From Jejuia sp040720935 (lineage in GTDB: Bacteria; Bacteroidota; Bacteroidia; Flavobacteriales; Flavobacteriaceae): 64,000 nt of DNA. The notes beneath the pieces were generated by a model that searched no databases, had not been told where the DNA came from, and worked only from the letters and a program-made list of their open reading frames with translations. The position numbers and the translations under genes were made by a program. Of this stretch, positions 26,724 through 35,230 are shown in pieces. The stretch spans positions 62,001 to 126,000 of the forward strand of contig NZ_JBFDAE010000008.1 in assembly GCF_040720935.1 (NCBI RefSeq), in the 5' to 3' direction. Position 1 is the stretch's first letter. Each line of letters begins with the position of its first letter.

Positions 26724-28493
26724 ATGACATATCCTAAAATTCCGTTGGCACAAACCGTTATTCAGTTGTGCAAAGCGAAAAACATCAAGCATATTATTAT
26801 CTCTCCTGGAAGCCGAAATGCACCATTAACCATTGGTTTTACCAACGATCCATTTTTTAAATGCTATAGTATTGTAGATGAGCGTTGTGCAGCCTTTTTT
26901 GCGCTGGGTATTGCACAACAAATAAAAGCCCCAACGGCAGTAGTTTGTACCTCTGGAAGTGCATTGTTAAATTACTATCCTGCTATTGCCGAAGCTTTTT
27001 ACAGTGATATTCCATTGGTGGTTTTGTCGGCAGATAGACCAAAACATTTAATCGGTATTGGCGATGGACAAACCATCAACCAGAAAAACGTTTTTAAGAA
27101 TCACATTTTATATTCAGCAAATTTAAAGCTGGATTTAAAGGATGAAAAAAATGTGCCACTTCATGAAGAGTTGCCTATCATGAAAAATATTGAAAATAAG
27201 TTAGAACGTTTTTTGGGACTGCAAAAAGGGATTCAAGATTATAACGAAGTTGAAATAAATACAGCTATTAATTTAGCGAAATTTAAAAATGGTCCTGTTC
27301 ATATCAATATTCCTTTTGATGAACCTTTATATGAAACGGTTAGCGAGCTTTCTGTAACTCCCGAGGTGGTTGAATTCAACTTTAAAGATAATAATGGTAT
27401 CGACAACCATATTTTAAGAGACTGTTACGAAGATTGGACTGCGGCTTCAAAAAAAATGATTTTAGTTGGGGCTAACCATCCCAATGAAATTGATAAAGCA
27501 TTATTGAGTGAATTCTATAAAGATGAAAGTGTTATCGTATTTACCGAAACTACATCCAACTTACATAAGAAAAGCTTTTTCCCGAGCATCGATCAAATAA
27601 TCGCGCCACTTTCAGAAGATGAACAAAAACAATTGCAACCAGATATTTTATTGACTTTTGGTGGTTTAATTGTTTCAAAAAAAATAAAGGCACTTTTACG
27701 TAAATACAAACCAAAAGAGCATTGGCATATTGATCAAAAGAAAGCAAACGATACGTTTTTCAGCTTAACAAAACATATTGAAACTTCGGCCCAACAATTT
27801 TTAGAGTCCTTTTTACCAATGATTTCCCATTATAAGAAAAGCGATTATAAAAGCATTTGGACTAAAGTAAAGCAAGACCGACTAAAGAAGCACGAACAGT
27901 ATTTAAACGAAATTCCGTTTTGTGATTTTTCTGTTTTTGATACGGTTTTAAAATCAATTCCTAGTAATACAGTTTTGCAATTAGGAAACAGTTCTGCAAT
28001 TCGTTACGCACAATTATTCACCATTAATAAAACGATAGAAGTGTATTGTAACCGGGGTACTAGTGGTATAGATGGCAGTACTTCAACAGCAATTGGATGT
28101 GCTGTAGCCAATGAAAAACAAACGACCTTTATAACCGGGGATTTAAGTTTCCTCTACGATAGCAATGCGCTTTGGAATAATTATATCCCAGATAACTTTA
28201 GAATTATAGTTGTGAACAATCAAGGTGGCGGCATTTTTAGAATTCTTCCTGGACATAAAAACACCGAGAATTTTGACACCTATTTTGAAACCAATCATCA
28301 ATTAACTGCAGAACATTTATGCAAGATGTATAATTTTGAATATGTTTCTGCTTCCGAAAAAAACCAATTAACAGATCAATTAAGTTTATTTTTTGAAGAT
28401 TCAGATACCCCAAAATTATTGGAAGTGTTTACACCTAAAAACCTGAATGACGAGATATTATTAGAATATTTTAAATTCATAAAACAGCGTTAA
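26724..28493 (+). CDS. menD: SEPHCHC synthase MenD
   Basis: A 589-residue thiamine-diphosphate enzyme: 'IKHIIISPGSRNAPLTIGF', 'SIVDERCAAFFALGIAQQ', 'CTSGSALLNYYPAIAEAFYS', 'IPLVVLSADRPKHLIGIGDG', then the C-terminal ThDP/metal region 'GDLSFLYDSNALWNNY' and 'IIVVNNQGGGIFRILPGHK'. It adds a 2-oxoglutarate-derived semialdehyde to isochorismate, the second menaquinone step. Full length. Third gene in the menI-menF-menD run. Confidence 0.95.
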   Translation: MTYPKIPLAQTVIQLCKAKNIKHIIISPGSRNAPLTIGFTNDPFFKCYSIVDERCAAFFALGIAQQIKAPTAVVCTSGSALLNYYPAIAEAFYSDIPLVVLSADRPKHLIGIGDGQTINQKNVFKNHILYSANLKLDLKDEKNVPLHEELPIMKNIENKLERFLGLQKGIQDYNEVEINTAINLAKFKNGPVHINIPFDEPLYETVSELSVTPEVVEFNFKDNNGIDNHILRDCYEDWTAASKKMILVGANHPNEIDKALLSEFYKDESVIVFTETTSNLHKKSFFPSIDQIIAPLSEDEQKQLQPDILLTFGGLIVSKKIKALLRKYKPKEHWHIDQKKANDTFFSLTKHIETSAQQFLESFLPMISHYKKSDYKSIWTKVKQDRLKKHEQYLNEIPFCDFSVFDTVLKSIPSNTVLQLGNSSAIRYAQLFTINKTIEVYCNRGTSGIDGSTSTAIGCAVANEKQTTFITGDLSFLYDSNALWNNYIPDNFRIIVVNNQGGGIFRILPGHKNTENFDTYFETNHQLTAEHLCKMYNFEYVSASEKNQLTDQLSLFFEDSDTPKLLEVFTPKNLNDEILLEYFKFIKQR

Positions 28494-28574
28494 TGTGACT
28501 TTACAAATGTTAACGTGTCTAAAAAATAGTTATCTTTAGAGATAGTAATTATTAACCTAAAAACACTTTTTATC

Positions 28575-28913
28575 ATGAGTAAACGTGACGAGCTTATTGC
28601 AAAATATGCTGCAGATTTAAAAGACAAATGTGGCGTTAATGCCGACATGGATTTGTTAACTAAAGTTACCATTGGCTGCGGACCATCAATTTACAATGCT
28701 GATGCTGCAACGGTTTCTGGTTCAGATGCTTCTGAGTTGGATACAGTAAAAAACAACTTCTTAATTAAAAAATTAGGATTGAGCGATGGCGCTAAATTAG
28801 ATGAAGGTATAGCTAAGGTAATGGAGCAATACGGACAATCTAACCGTAACAAATACAGAGCCGTAGTATATTATTTACTAACCAAACATTTTGGTAAAGA
28901 GTCTGTTTACTAG
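28575..28913 (+). CDS. DUF2853 family protein
   Basis: A 112-residue small soluble protein: 'MSKRDELIAKYAADLKDKCG', 'DLLTKVTIGCGPSIYNADAA', 'SDASELDTVKNNFLIKKLGL' and 'GQSNRNKYRAVVYYLLTKHF'. It matches the DUF2853 family of all-alpha proteins, function unknown. A terminator at 28935-28965 ends its transcript, so it is probably expressed alone. Confidence 0.82.
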   Translation: MSKRDELIAKYAADLKDKCGVNADMDLLTKVTIGCGPSIYNADAATVSGSDASELDTVKNNFLIKKLGLSDGAKLDEGIAKVMEQYGQSNRNKYRAVVYYLLTKHFGKESVY

Positions 28914-28934
28914 GAGAGAATCGATATCATATTC

Positions 28935-28965
28935 AAAAGCGTTACAATTTAGTAGCGCTTTTTTT
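28935..28965 (+). terminator. Intrinsic terminator after the DUF2853 gene
   Basis: AAAAGCG-t-TAC ... GTA-g-CGCTTTT stem with a six-base loop, followed by T's. Confidence 0.75.
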
Positions 28966-29000
28966 ATGCTTATTAATTTAGTAGTGAAAGCCTAATGTTA

Positions 29001-29008
29001 TAACTTTG
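29001..29008 (+). promoter_or_regulatory. -7 box for the CvfB-like gene
   Basis: TAACTTTG, matching TAnnTTTG; six bases later comes the ATG at 29015, implying a leaderless or almost leaderless mRNA. The alternative TTG at 29006 lies inside the box and is not a likely start. Confidence 0.6.
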
Positions 29009-29014
29009 CAGACT

Positions 29015-29857
29015 ATGGAATTAGGACAAATAAATACCCTTGAAATACTTCGAGAAACAGATCACGGCATGTATTTGGTTGATGATGATGATCATCAAGT
29101 ATTACTCCCAAACAGATATGTACCAAAAGAATTCAAAATTTGGGACAAATTGGATGTTTTCGTTTATCTGGATAACGAAGAACGTTTGGTGGCATCAACA
29201 GATATGCCCTATATCAAAAAAGACGAATTTGCATTGTTAAGATGTAATCAGGTCACCGATTTTGGTGCTTTTTTAGATTGGGGAATGGTTAAGGAATTAT
29301 TTTGTCCGTTTATGGAACAAGCCTTCAAAATGAAACCTGGCGGTTGGTATTTGGTGTATTGTTATCTGGACGAAAAAACCGAACGATTAGTGGCTTCAAG
29401 TAAGACCAATCGATTTTTAGATAACAGGGAATTAACCGTTAAAGAATTTGAAGAAGTCGATTTAATTGTGTCACATCCTTCAGATTTGGGTTGGAATGTT
29501 ATCGTGAACAAAAAACATACTGGACTTATCTTTAAGGACAACATTTTTAAAGATATTAGTGTAGGGGATAAAATGAAGGGCATTGTTAAAAAGATTAGAC
29601 CCGGAAATAAATTGGATATTGTTTTAGAGAAAATAGGTTATAGAAATATTGAGCCTAATTCTGAACGTATTTTACAAGAATTACAAGATAATAACGGATT
29701 TATAAATTTAACGGATAAATCTAACCCTGAGGCTATAAAAAACAAACTTCAAATGAGTAAAAAGAGCTTTAAAAAAGCCGTTGGAAGTTTATATAGGGAG
29801 CGCCAAATAGAAATAAAGCAAGATGGTATTTATTTAGTTGAAGACTTTTTAGATTAG
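29015..29857 (+). CDS. CvfB-like S1-domain RNA-binding protein
   Basis: A 280-residue protein with tandem S1-like beta barrels followed by a winged helix. Visible pieces are 'QVLLPNRYVPKEFKIWDKLD', 'VTDFGAFLDWGMVKELFCPF', 'WYLVYCYLDEKTERLVASSK', 'HTGLIFKDNIFKDISVGDKM', and the C-terminal 'AIKNKLQMSKKSFKKAVGSL', 'IEIKQDGIYLVEDFLD'. This is the CvfB/YitL architecture, in which S. aureus CvfB affects virulence-gene expression; the molecular role here is unknown. The stop codon is the first copy of a heptamer repeat tract. Confidence 0.9.
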   Translation: MELGQINTLEILRETDHGMYLVDDDDHQVLLPNRYVPKEFKIWDKLDVFVYLDNEERLVASTDMPYIKKDEFALLRCNQVTDFGAFLDWGMVKELFCPFMEQAFKMKPGGWYLVYCYLDEKTERLVASSKTNRFLDNRELTVKEFEEVDLIVSHPSDLGWNVIVNKKHTGLIFKDNIFKDISVGDKMKGIVKKIRPGNKLDIVLEKIGYRNIEPNSERILQELQDNNGFINLTDKSNPEAIKNKLQMSKKSFKKAVGSLYRERQIEIKQDGIYLVEDFLD

Positions 29858-29920
29858 ACGATAGACGATAGACGGTAGAGGATAGACAATAGAGAATAGA
29901 GAATAGACGATAGAGAATAG
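29855..29920. repeat. Heptanucleotide tandem repeat
   Basis: Nine consecutive 7-bp units of the form TAGACGA/TAGAGAA starting exactly at the TAG stop of the upstream gene (29855), then a partial tenth. Units vary only at positions 5 and 6 (and position 7 once). Confidence 0.8.
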
Positions 29921-29924
29921 AAAA

Positions 29925-29954
29925 AAAACGCTGAACCATTTGGTTCAGCGTTTT
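29925..29954. terminator. Bidirectional terminator between convergent genes
   Basis: AAAACGCTGAACC-attt-GGTTCAGCGTTTT perfect stem with A's before and T's after, serving both the CvfB-like gene (+) and the GH16 gene (-). Confidence 0.88.
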
Positions 29955-29984
29955 TTGGTTTTTCACGATTTATCATTCAGAAGT

Positions 29985-31181
29985 TTATTCATCATCCAAC
30001 TTCCAAGTTCTTACCCAGTCATATTTGGTCGATCTATCATCTGCAGAGGCTGTTTCAAATATATTAGCAGCATCTATAGGATTCCATCCATAGGTTTCAA
30101 TAGCCATAGTAATATGCCCTTCCAAATCAAAATCGGCAGGAGGGTTGGTAATGCTATGCGATAATTTACCGTCTAAGTAAAATAAAATTTCAGTTGGCGA
30201 TTTCCACCAGCATCCATACACAAAAAATCTTGAGTGGTTGTCTTCGTCTAAAACCGTCTTACCAGGACTTTGTACAGATTCACTAACATCACAAGACTGC
30301 TTGTGTCTCCATGTATTAGAAGCATAGATATGATCATAATTTACGGCCCAAGGATCTTTTACAGGGTCGCCACTAAAACGTCCCACACATTCCTGAATAT
30401 CCAATTCAAGTTTCCTTTGAGGGCCCGTATTGCAATTTTGTTTATAGGCAATCCAAAACGTAGATGACATCACAGTTTTATTGGCTTGCATTCTACATTC
30501 AAAATAGTGTCCTTGTTTTGCCTTAGCTTTTGATCGCACAATAGCACCGCCGTGGGTATAAGTATGTGTTCCTATGGTTTGTGGGGCGGCAAGTTTATCA
30601 ACGGTTACAGTTAAATTGCCCCCGTTAACAGTTACATTATCAGGTTCAAATAAACCAGGTGCACGTCCAATCCAGCCAAAACCATCCGTTGCAGGGTCCC
30701 TGTGCCATTTCGCGTCATCAAAAGCTGTTTCAAATTCATCAGATAAATTTTCAACCTTAGTCCATTTTTTGCCAGTAGGAGTAGGGTTAATATCTATAAA
30801 ATAAGGTAAACTTGCCGAGGGAGCATCTTTAGTAATAATGACATCAAAACTACATGAAGCCGTATTACCGGCTGCATCCCTAACTTCAAATGTATTGGTA
30901 GTAGTCCCAATAGGGAAAAATCTACCAGATTTTATACCAGCCGTCTGGGTGGTTACAGCACCTTCCAAGTTATCTGTTCCAATGGGATCTGTAAATGTAA
31001 TTTCCTTACCACTTGAAAAAACATCAACAGTTTCATTGATATTGGCAGGACAACTAATAGTAGGGTTTACAGTATCTTTTTCTTCTTTCATTTCTTCATC
31101 ACTACCTCCATCACTACTGCAGGCAGTTGCTAATAGGGCTAGTGATAAAAATAATAATTGTGCAATTTTCTTTTTTAGCAT
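29985..31181 (-). CDS. GH16 family glycoside hydrolase lipoprotein (beta-agarase-like) with HYR domain
   Basis: A 398-residue protein. Residues 1-21 are a lipoprotein signal with Cys21 ('LLFLSLALLATAC'), so it is probably membrane-anchored and periplasmic or surface-exposed. Residues ~38-117 form a hyalin-repeat (HYR) domain ('NPTISCPANINETV', 'FEVRDAAGNTASCSFDVIIT'). Residues ~130-398 are a GH16 catalytic domain with the ExDxxE active site 'ELDIQE' (E259, D261, E264), 'HGGAIVRSKAKAKQGHYFEC' and 'ETYGWNPIDAANIF'. The pattern resembles beta-agarases and porphyranases, acting on marine galactans; exact substrate is not certain. A -7 box TAACTTTG lies on the minus strand at 31207-31214. Confidence 0.92.
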   Translation of the reverse strand: MLKKKIAQLLFLSLALLATACSSDGGSDEEMKEEKDTVNPTISCPANINETVDVFSSGKEITFTDPIGTDNLEGAVTTQTAGIKSGRFFPIGTTTNTFEVRDAAGNTASCSFDVIITKDAPSASLPYFIDINPTPTGKKWTKVENLSDEFETAFDDAKWHRDPATDGFGWIGRAPGLFEPDNVTVNGGNLTVTVDKLAAPQTIGTHTYTHGGAIVRSKAKAKQGHYFECRMQANKTVMSSTFWIAYKQNCNTGPQRKLELDIQECVGRFSGDPVKDPWAVNYDHIYASNTWRHKQSCDVSESVQSPGKTVLDEDNHSRFFVYGCWWKSPTEILFYLDGKLSHSITNPPADFDLEGHITMAIETYGWNPIDAANIFETASADDRSTKYDWVRTWKLDDE

Positions 31182-31206
31182 AATAACATTATTTAAGTTA
31201 ATGTTG

Positions 31207-31214
31207 CAAAGTTA
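31207..31214 (-). promoter_or_regulatory. -7 box for the GH16 gene
   Basis: TAACTTTG on the minus strand, 25 bp before the ATG at 31181. Confidence 0.5.
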
Positions 31215-31330
31215 TTTTTTTACGAATTGTTTGTGTCCGTCATATGTTCCAATAGAAACAACAAATGTTCCATTGTTGTCTCAAATTGCATTTCTGTCAT
31301 TTGTTTAAGAAGTTAACTTATCAAATTCAT

Positions 31331-31338
31331 TATTTTTG
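31331..31338 (+). promoter_or_regulatory. -7 box for mnmE
   Basis: TATTTTTG ends 4 bp before the ATG at 31343, suggesting a leaderless mRNA and fixing the start against the longer open frame from 31265. Confidence 0.5.
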
Positions 31339-31342
31339 CAGC

Positions 31343-32752
31343 ATGATATATCAAGATACCATAATAGCATTAGCAACGCCTTCAGGTGCTGGGGCAATTG
31401 CCGTTATTCGTTTGTCTGGAAACGAGGCTATTTCTATTGCAGAAAAGCAATTTAAATCTGTTTCTGGAAAGCTATTGGGGCAACAGAAAACCCATACCAT
31501 TCATTTAGGGCATATAGTAGATGGCGCCATTACCATTGATGAGGTGTTGGTGTCTGTATTTAAAGACCCCAATTCTTATACAGGCGAAAACGTTGTTGAA
31601 ATATCATGCCACGGTTCAAACTATATACAACAGGAGATTATTCAATTATTTCTTCGAGAAGGCTGTAGAATGGCAAATGCAGGGGAGTTTACTTTGCGGG
31701 CATTTTTGAATGGAAAACTGGATTTAAGTCAAGCCGAAGCTGTGGCAGATTTAATAGCGAGTGATAATGCAGCGTCCCATCAAATTGCAATGCAACAAAT
31801 GCGTGGTAGGTTTTCTTCTGAAATTGCAAAATTGCGTGAAGAATTGTTGAATTTTGCATCATTAATTGAATTGGAACTGGATTTTGCTGAAGAAGATGTA
31901 GAGTTTGCAGATAGAAGTCAATTTAAAGAGTTAGTAGAGCGCATCACTTTTGTTTTAAAACGTTTAATAGATTCTTTTGCGGTTGGAAACGTAATAAAAA
32001 ACGGAATTCCGGTGGCAATAGTAGGCGAGCCCAATGTTGGAAAATCAACCCTGTTAAATGCGCTTTTAAATGAAGAGCGCGCCATAGTTTCTGAAATTGC
32101 GGGAACAACAAGAGATACCATAGAAGATGAAATTTCTATTGGAGGAATTGGTTTTAGATTTATAGATACAGCAGGAATAAGAGAAACAAAAGATGTTGTG
32201 GAAAGTATTGGTATTAAGAGAACTTTTGAGAAAATAGAGCAGGCGCAGGTTGTAGTCTATATAAGCCCCCTAACCCCCGAAGGGGGAATTGCTCATGGTA
32301 CTTTGATTGAAATTGAAAAAATAAAGAATAAATATCCTCTTAAAAACCTTATTGTAATATTTAATAAAATTGATAAGCTTTCAGAAAAGGAGATTGAAAA
32401 TCTTAAATCTTCAATTGTCGATTTTCAGTCTTCAATCAAAAATATACTTTTTATTTCTGCCAAAACGGGTAGAGGCGTTGAAGCATTTAAAAGCACTTTG
32501 CTTGATTTTGTAAACACAGGTGCATTGAGAAATAATGACACTATTGTTACAAATTCCCGCCACTATGATGCCCTTTTAAAAGCTTTTGAAGAAATTGATA
32601 AAGTTAAACACGGACTAGAAACTGGACTCTCTGGCGATTTGTTAGCCATAGATATCCGTCAAGCTTTATATCACTTTGGAGAGATTACCGGTGAAATTAC
32701 TAACGATGATTTGTTGGGGAATATTTTTGCTAATTTTTGTATCGGGAAGTAA
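31343..32752 (+). CDS. mnmE: tRNA uridine-5-carboxymethylaminomethyl modification GTPase
   Basis: A 469-residue protein starting 'MIYQDTIIALATPSGAGAIA'. An N-terminal folate-binding domain is followed by a helical domain and an inserted G domain with G1 'GEPNVGKST' (K234, S235), G3 'DTAGIRE' and G4 'NKID'. The C-terminus is 'ANFCIGK', holding the conserved catalytic Cys. With MnmG it modifies wobble uridines of tRNA. Two things are odd. A GC-rich REP-like palindrome is inserted in frame between G3 and G4 ('SPLTPEGGIAHG'). The last five codons plus stop also form the left attachment site of the mobile element, which reconstitutes the gene end. Confidence 0.96.
   Translation: MIYQDTIIALATPSGAGAIAVIRLSGNEAISIAEKQFKSVSGKLLGQQKTHTIHLGHIVDGAITIDEVLVSVFKDPNSYTGENVVEISCHGSNYIQQEIIQLFLREGCRMANAGEFTLRAFLNGKLDLSQAEAVADLIASDNAASHQIAMQQMRGRFSSEIAKLREELLNFASLIELELDFAEEDVEFADRSQFKELVERITFVLKRLIDSFAVGNVIKNGIPVAIVGEPNVGKSTLLNALLNEERAIVSEIAGTTRDTIEDEISIGGIGFRFIDTAGIRETKDVVESIGIKRTFEKIEQAQVVVYISPLTPEGGIAHGTLIEIEKIKNKYPLKNLIVIFNKIDKLSEKEIENLKSSIVDFQSSIKNILFISAKTGRGVEAFKSTLLDFVNTGALRNNDTIVTNSRHYDALLKAFEEIDKVKHGLETGLSGDLLAIDIRQALYHFGEITGEITNDDLLGNIFANFCIGK
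32263..32290 (+). repeat. REP-like palindrome inserted inside mnmE
   Basis: AGCCCCCTAACCCCCGAAGG, continuing GGGAATT, contains CCCCC-GAA-GGGGG (32274-32286). It is much more GC-rich than the gene around it. It encodes the stretch SPLTPEGGI in a loop of the G domain, without breaking the frame. Confidence 0.65.
32737..32752 (+). other. attL of the integrative element
   Basis: TTGTATCGGGAAGTAA, the last codons of mnmE (end of Phe, Cys-Ile-Gly-Lys-stop), recurs exactly at 55316-55331. A tyrosine recombinase gene starts 171 bp to the right. Confidence 0.88.
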
Positions 32753-32859
32753 CAAAGGAAAACAAAAGAAGTTAATGTCAAATAAATTCAATAAAAACGG
32801 TGCGTAAGGCTATTTTATACAATTTACACTTTCCTTTGTATAACTATTTTTATTACTTT

Positions 32860-32880
32860 TACTACATCTAAAATACACCT
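32860..32880 (+). repeat. Left subterminal repeat (possible recombinase arm site)
   Basis: TACTACATCTAAAATACACC (32860-32879, then T) matches 55254-55274 at 18 of 21 positions in the same orientation. An inverted partial copy (AAGGTGTAGTAAA) lies at ~32901-32913, before the recombinase start. Confidence 0.6.
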
Positions 32881-32923
32881 CGTTTCTTTTTTTGACATAT
32901 AAGGTGTAGTAAATACATCTCAT

Positions 32924-34051
32924 ATGCAAATTAGTCTAAAGAAGAAAAAATTAAGTAGCGGTAAATTTAGCTGGTACATTGAGTTTTATGATGGTTCTTA
33001 TGTAGATAAGAACGGAACAATGAAACACAATAGAAGTTTTGAGTATCTAAAGCTCTACACACTTCAAGAACCGCAAACTGCTATTGATAAAAAGAAAGAT
33101 AAGGAAACGGTTCAGTTAGCTAATCAGATTTTATCCATCAGGAAATCCGAATATTTTCAGGGCAAGCATAGCATTAAGAATGATAAGAAGTCTAAAACTA
33201 GATTTCTAGATTATTACAATGAGCTTAAAAATGAACGTAATGAGAGTAAGGGTAACTATGGTAATTGGGATGCAGCAGGAAAGCATTTAGAACGCTATTG
33301 TTCGCCAACATTGACTTTCGATAACGTTGATGATGAATTTGCTAAGGGTTTTAAGCGCTTTTTAGATTCTAAGAGTGTTACTAAAAGTGGAATTGCACTT
33401 TCGCAAAATTCTAAGTACACTTATTTTAATAAATTCAAAGCAGCATTACGTCAAGCCTTTGAGGATGGTTTTCTTTCAGATGACATTACTAAAAAGATAA
33501 AATCTTTTGACCAAGGCGAGTCTCAACGAGAATATTTAGTTCATTCTGAACTGCAAGCTTTAGCAAAAGCTGATTGTAAGTATCAAGTTTTAAAGAATGC
33601 CTTCATTTTTAGTTGTTTAAGTGGCTTACGTTGGAGCGACATAGACAAACTTAAATGGTCGGAAGTTCGGGATGAAGATACTGGTTGTCGTGTAATATTT
33701 CGTCAGAAGAAAACAGACGGTTTAGAATATCTTTACATTTCTGACCAAGCACGTTCTTTGTTAGGAGAACGAACTGGAGAAGCGAATAAGGTCTTTAAGG
33801 GATTAAAATATGGTGCTCACTTTAATGCCGAAATTTTAAGATGGTGTATGCGAGCAGGAATCACAAAGCATATTACTTTCCATAGTGCCAGACACACGAA
33901 TGCCGTTTTACTTTTGGAGAACGGAGCAGATATTTATACGGTTTCAAAACGACTTGGACACAAAGAGATTAGAACCACGGAAATTTATACGAGAATAATT
34001 GATAGTAAGATGAAAGAAGCATCTGAATTAATACCAAATTTAACACTTTAA
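32924..34051 (+). CDS. Tyrosine recombinase (integrase)
   Basis: A 375-residue integrase. Residues ~1-75 are an arm-binding/AP2-like region, ~90-195 a SAM-like core-binding domain ('FLDYYNELKNERNE', 'LSQNSKYTYFNKFKAALRQA'), and ~205-375 the catalytic domain. The catalytic residues are visible: R236 ('LSGLRWSDIDKL'), K262/263 ('FRQKKTDG'), H320-x-x-R323 ('FHSARHTNAVLL'), H346 ('RLGHKEIRTTEIYTR') and nucleophile Y355. It directs integration and excision at the mnmE 3' end. It lies immediately inside attL with subterminal repeats upstream, as expected for an element-encoded integrase. Confidence 0.95.
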   Translation: MQISLKKKKLSSGKFSWYIEFYDGSYVDKNGTMKHNRSFEYLKLYTLQEPQTAIDKKKDKETVQLANQILSIRKSEYFQGKHSIKNDKKSKTRFLDYYNELKNERNESKGNYGNWDAAGKHLERYCSPTLTFDNVDDEFAKGFKRFLDSKSVTKSGIALSQNSKYTYFNKFKAALRQAFEDGFLSDDITKKIKSFDQGESQREYLVHSELQALAKADCKYQVLKNAFIFSCLSGLRWSDIDKLKWSEVRDEDTGCRVIFRQKKTDGLEYLYISDQARSLLGERTGEANKVFKGLKYGAHFNAEILRWCMRAGITKHITFHSARHTNAVLLLENGADIYTVSKRLGHKEIRTTEIYTRIIDSKMKEASELIPNLTL

Positions 34052-34054
34052 GTT

Positions 34055-34804
34055 ATGAAATTAGTAAATGCATACGTTGAGTTAGCCTTAAAGGCCTCTT
34101 CTGAAACACAGAAAAACCCAGTACTTCAATACTCTATTTTATTGTGGTTAATATTTTTTATTGGCTGTTACTTTATAATTAGCTTTAATCAATCAATGGC
34201 TGTTTTTTCTATGACTTTTATACTTCCAATTGTAAATAGTTCTGTTTTTGCCATAAAGAGCATTGAAATCCGTAACAATCAAAAAGCCAATTTACCACAT
34301 CGCTACTTGCTTCTTAATCAATCAAATTTAAAAACTTTAGTAAAAGATGTTGAAAGCGAGAAAATTTCTTTTGAATTTAAACCTAATTTAGAAGAGGAAC
34401 TGATTAAAAGCAACCTAATTAATAATAAGGTCATAGCGCACAAAGCATTATCAATGTTTACTTACCCAAAAAATGAAATTTTGGAATCTTTTTTGAATCA
34501 AAATTTTGATAAATTGAACAAAGGTTCTATTCATTTTACTTTTACGACAGGAAGTGATTGTCTTAGAATTCTTTTTGCTTTAGTCAATACTGGATTAATT
34601 ACTAAACTTCAACTAAAATCACTTTGTAGAAATAATATTTTTAAGTTTGATAGAGACCGTTCGAGTTACATTGAAGATAACGATATTGAAAAATACTGGA
34701 GTATATATATGAATAAAGTTAAATATGACCAGACTAGAAATAAAAAACTAAAATTATTATTAAAAGAATTTAAAATCACAAAAGACTATTTTTCAGAGTC
34801 TTAA
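34055..34804 (+). CDS. Unknown protein with two predicted membrane helices
   Basis: A 249-residue protein not recognised. Two hydrophobic helices lie near residues 25-45 ('YSILLWLIFFIGCYFIISF') and 50-68 ('AVFSMTFILPIVNSSVFAI'). They are followed by a soluble, Lys/Asn-rich domain of about 175 residues ('HFTFTTGSDCLRILFALVNT') with no motif I can name. It starts 3 bp after the integrase stop, so it is co-transcribed with it. A link to element maintenance is only inferred from position. Confidence 0.65.
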   Translation: MKLVNAYVELALKASSETQKNPVLQYSILLWLIFFIGCYFIISFNQSMAVFSMTFILPIVNSSVFAIKSIEIRNNQKANLPHRYLLLNQSNLKTLVKDVESEKISFEFKPNLEEELIKSNLINNKVIAHKALSMFTYPKNEILESFLNQNFDKLNKGSIHFTFTTGSDCLRILFALVNTGLITKLQLKSLCRNNIFKFDRDRSSYIEDNDIEKYWSIYMNKVKYDQTRNKKLKLLLKEFKITKDYFSES

Positions 34805-34901
34805 GTAGCTCAATCTTCTCAAACATTTCAATGTTCTCAAACATTTAGTCAGTAGTTTTCCTTTGTTATAGGTTTGTTTTCAGATATCAAACAAAATCAG
34901 A

Positions 34902-34919
34902 AACAATTGCGCAATTGTT
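34902..34919. promoter_or_regulatory. 18-bp perfect palindrome, possible operator
   Basis: AACAATTGCGCAATTGTT, 26 bp before the excisionase-like/rep operon. Just upstream, TTCTCAAACATTT occurs twice (34814-34826 and 34832-34844). Confidence 0.5.
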
Positions 34920-34945
34920 CATCATTAATTTAAAAAAATTAGGAA

Positions 34946-35230
34946 ATGAACACACTACAATTAGATGAAAGACTCGATAGAATTGAAAAACTTTTAATTG
35001 CATCCAAGAGGGTGCTTTCGTTTGACGAAGCTTGTCAGTATTCAAATTATTCTTCCAGTTATATGTATAAGCTTACATCTGGGAAAATCGTACCTCACAG
35101 TAAGCCAAATGGAAAAGCTATTTTTTTCGATAGGGACAAGTTAGAAGCTTGGTTACTTCAAAATCCTCAAAAATCTATTGATGAAATTGAGCAAGAAGCG
35201 TTTGATTATTCTTTAAAAAATAGAAGATGA
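34946..35230 (+). CDS. Excisionase-like helix-turn-helix protein
   Basis: A 94-residue protein. The N-terminal helix ('QLDERLDRIEKLLIA') is followed by a MerR/excisionase-type HTH: 'LSFDEACQYSNYSSSYMYKL', 'TSGKIVPHSKPNGKAIFFDR', 'DKLEAWLLQNPQ'. This is the form found next to integrase or rep genes on Bacteroidetes elements. It probably acts as a recombination directionality factor or regulator of the rep operon. Its stop overlaps the rep start (ATGA). Confidence 0.82.
   Translation: MNTLQLDERLDRIEKLLIASKRVLSFDEACQYSNYSSSYMYKLTSGKIVPHSKPNGKAIFFDRDKLEAWLLQNPQKSIDEIEQEAFDYSLKNRR

Noticed and set aside
30574..31308. Plus-strand open frames opposite the GH16 gene
   Set aside because: The minus-strand frame encodes a complete GH16 lipoprotein; the plus frames have shadow-type composition.
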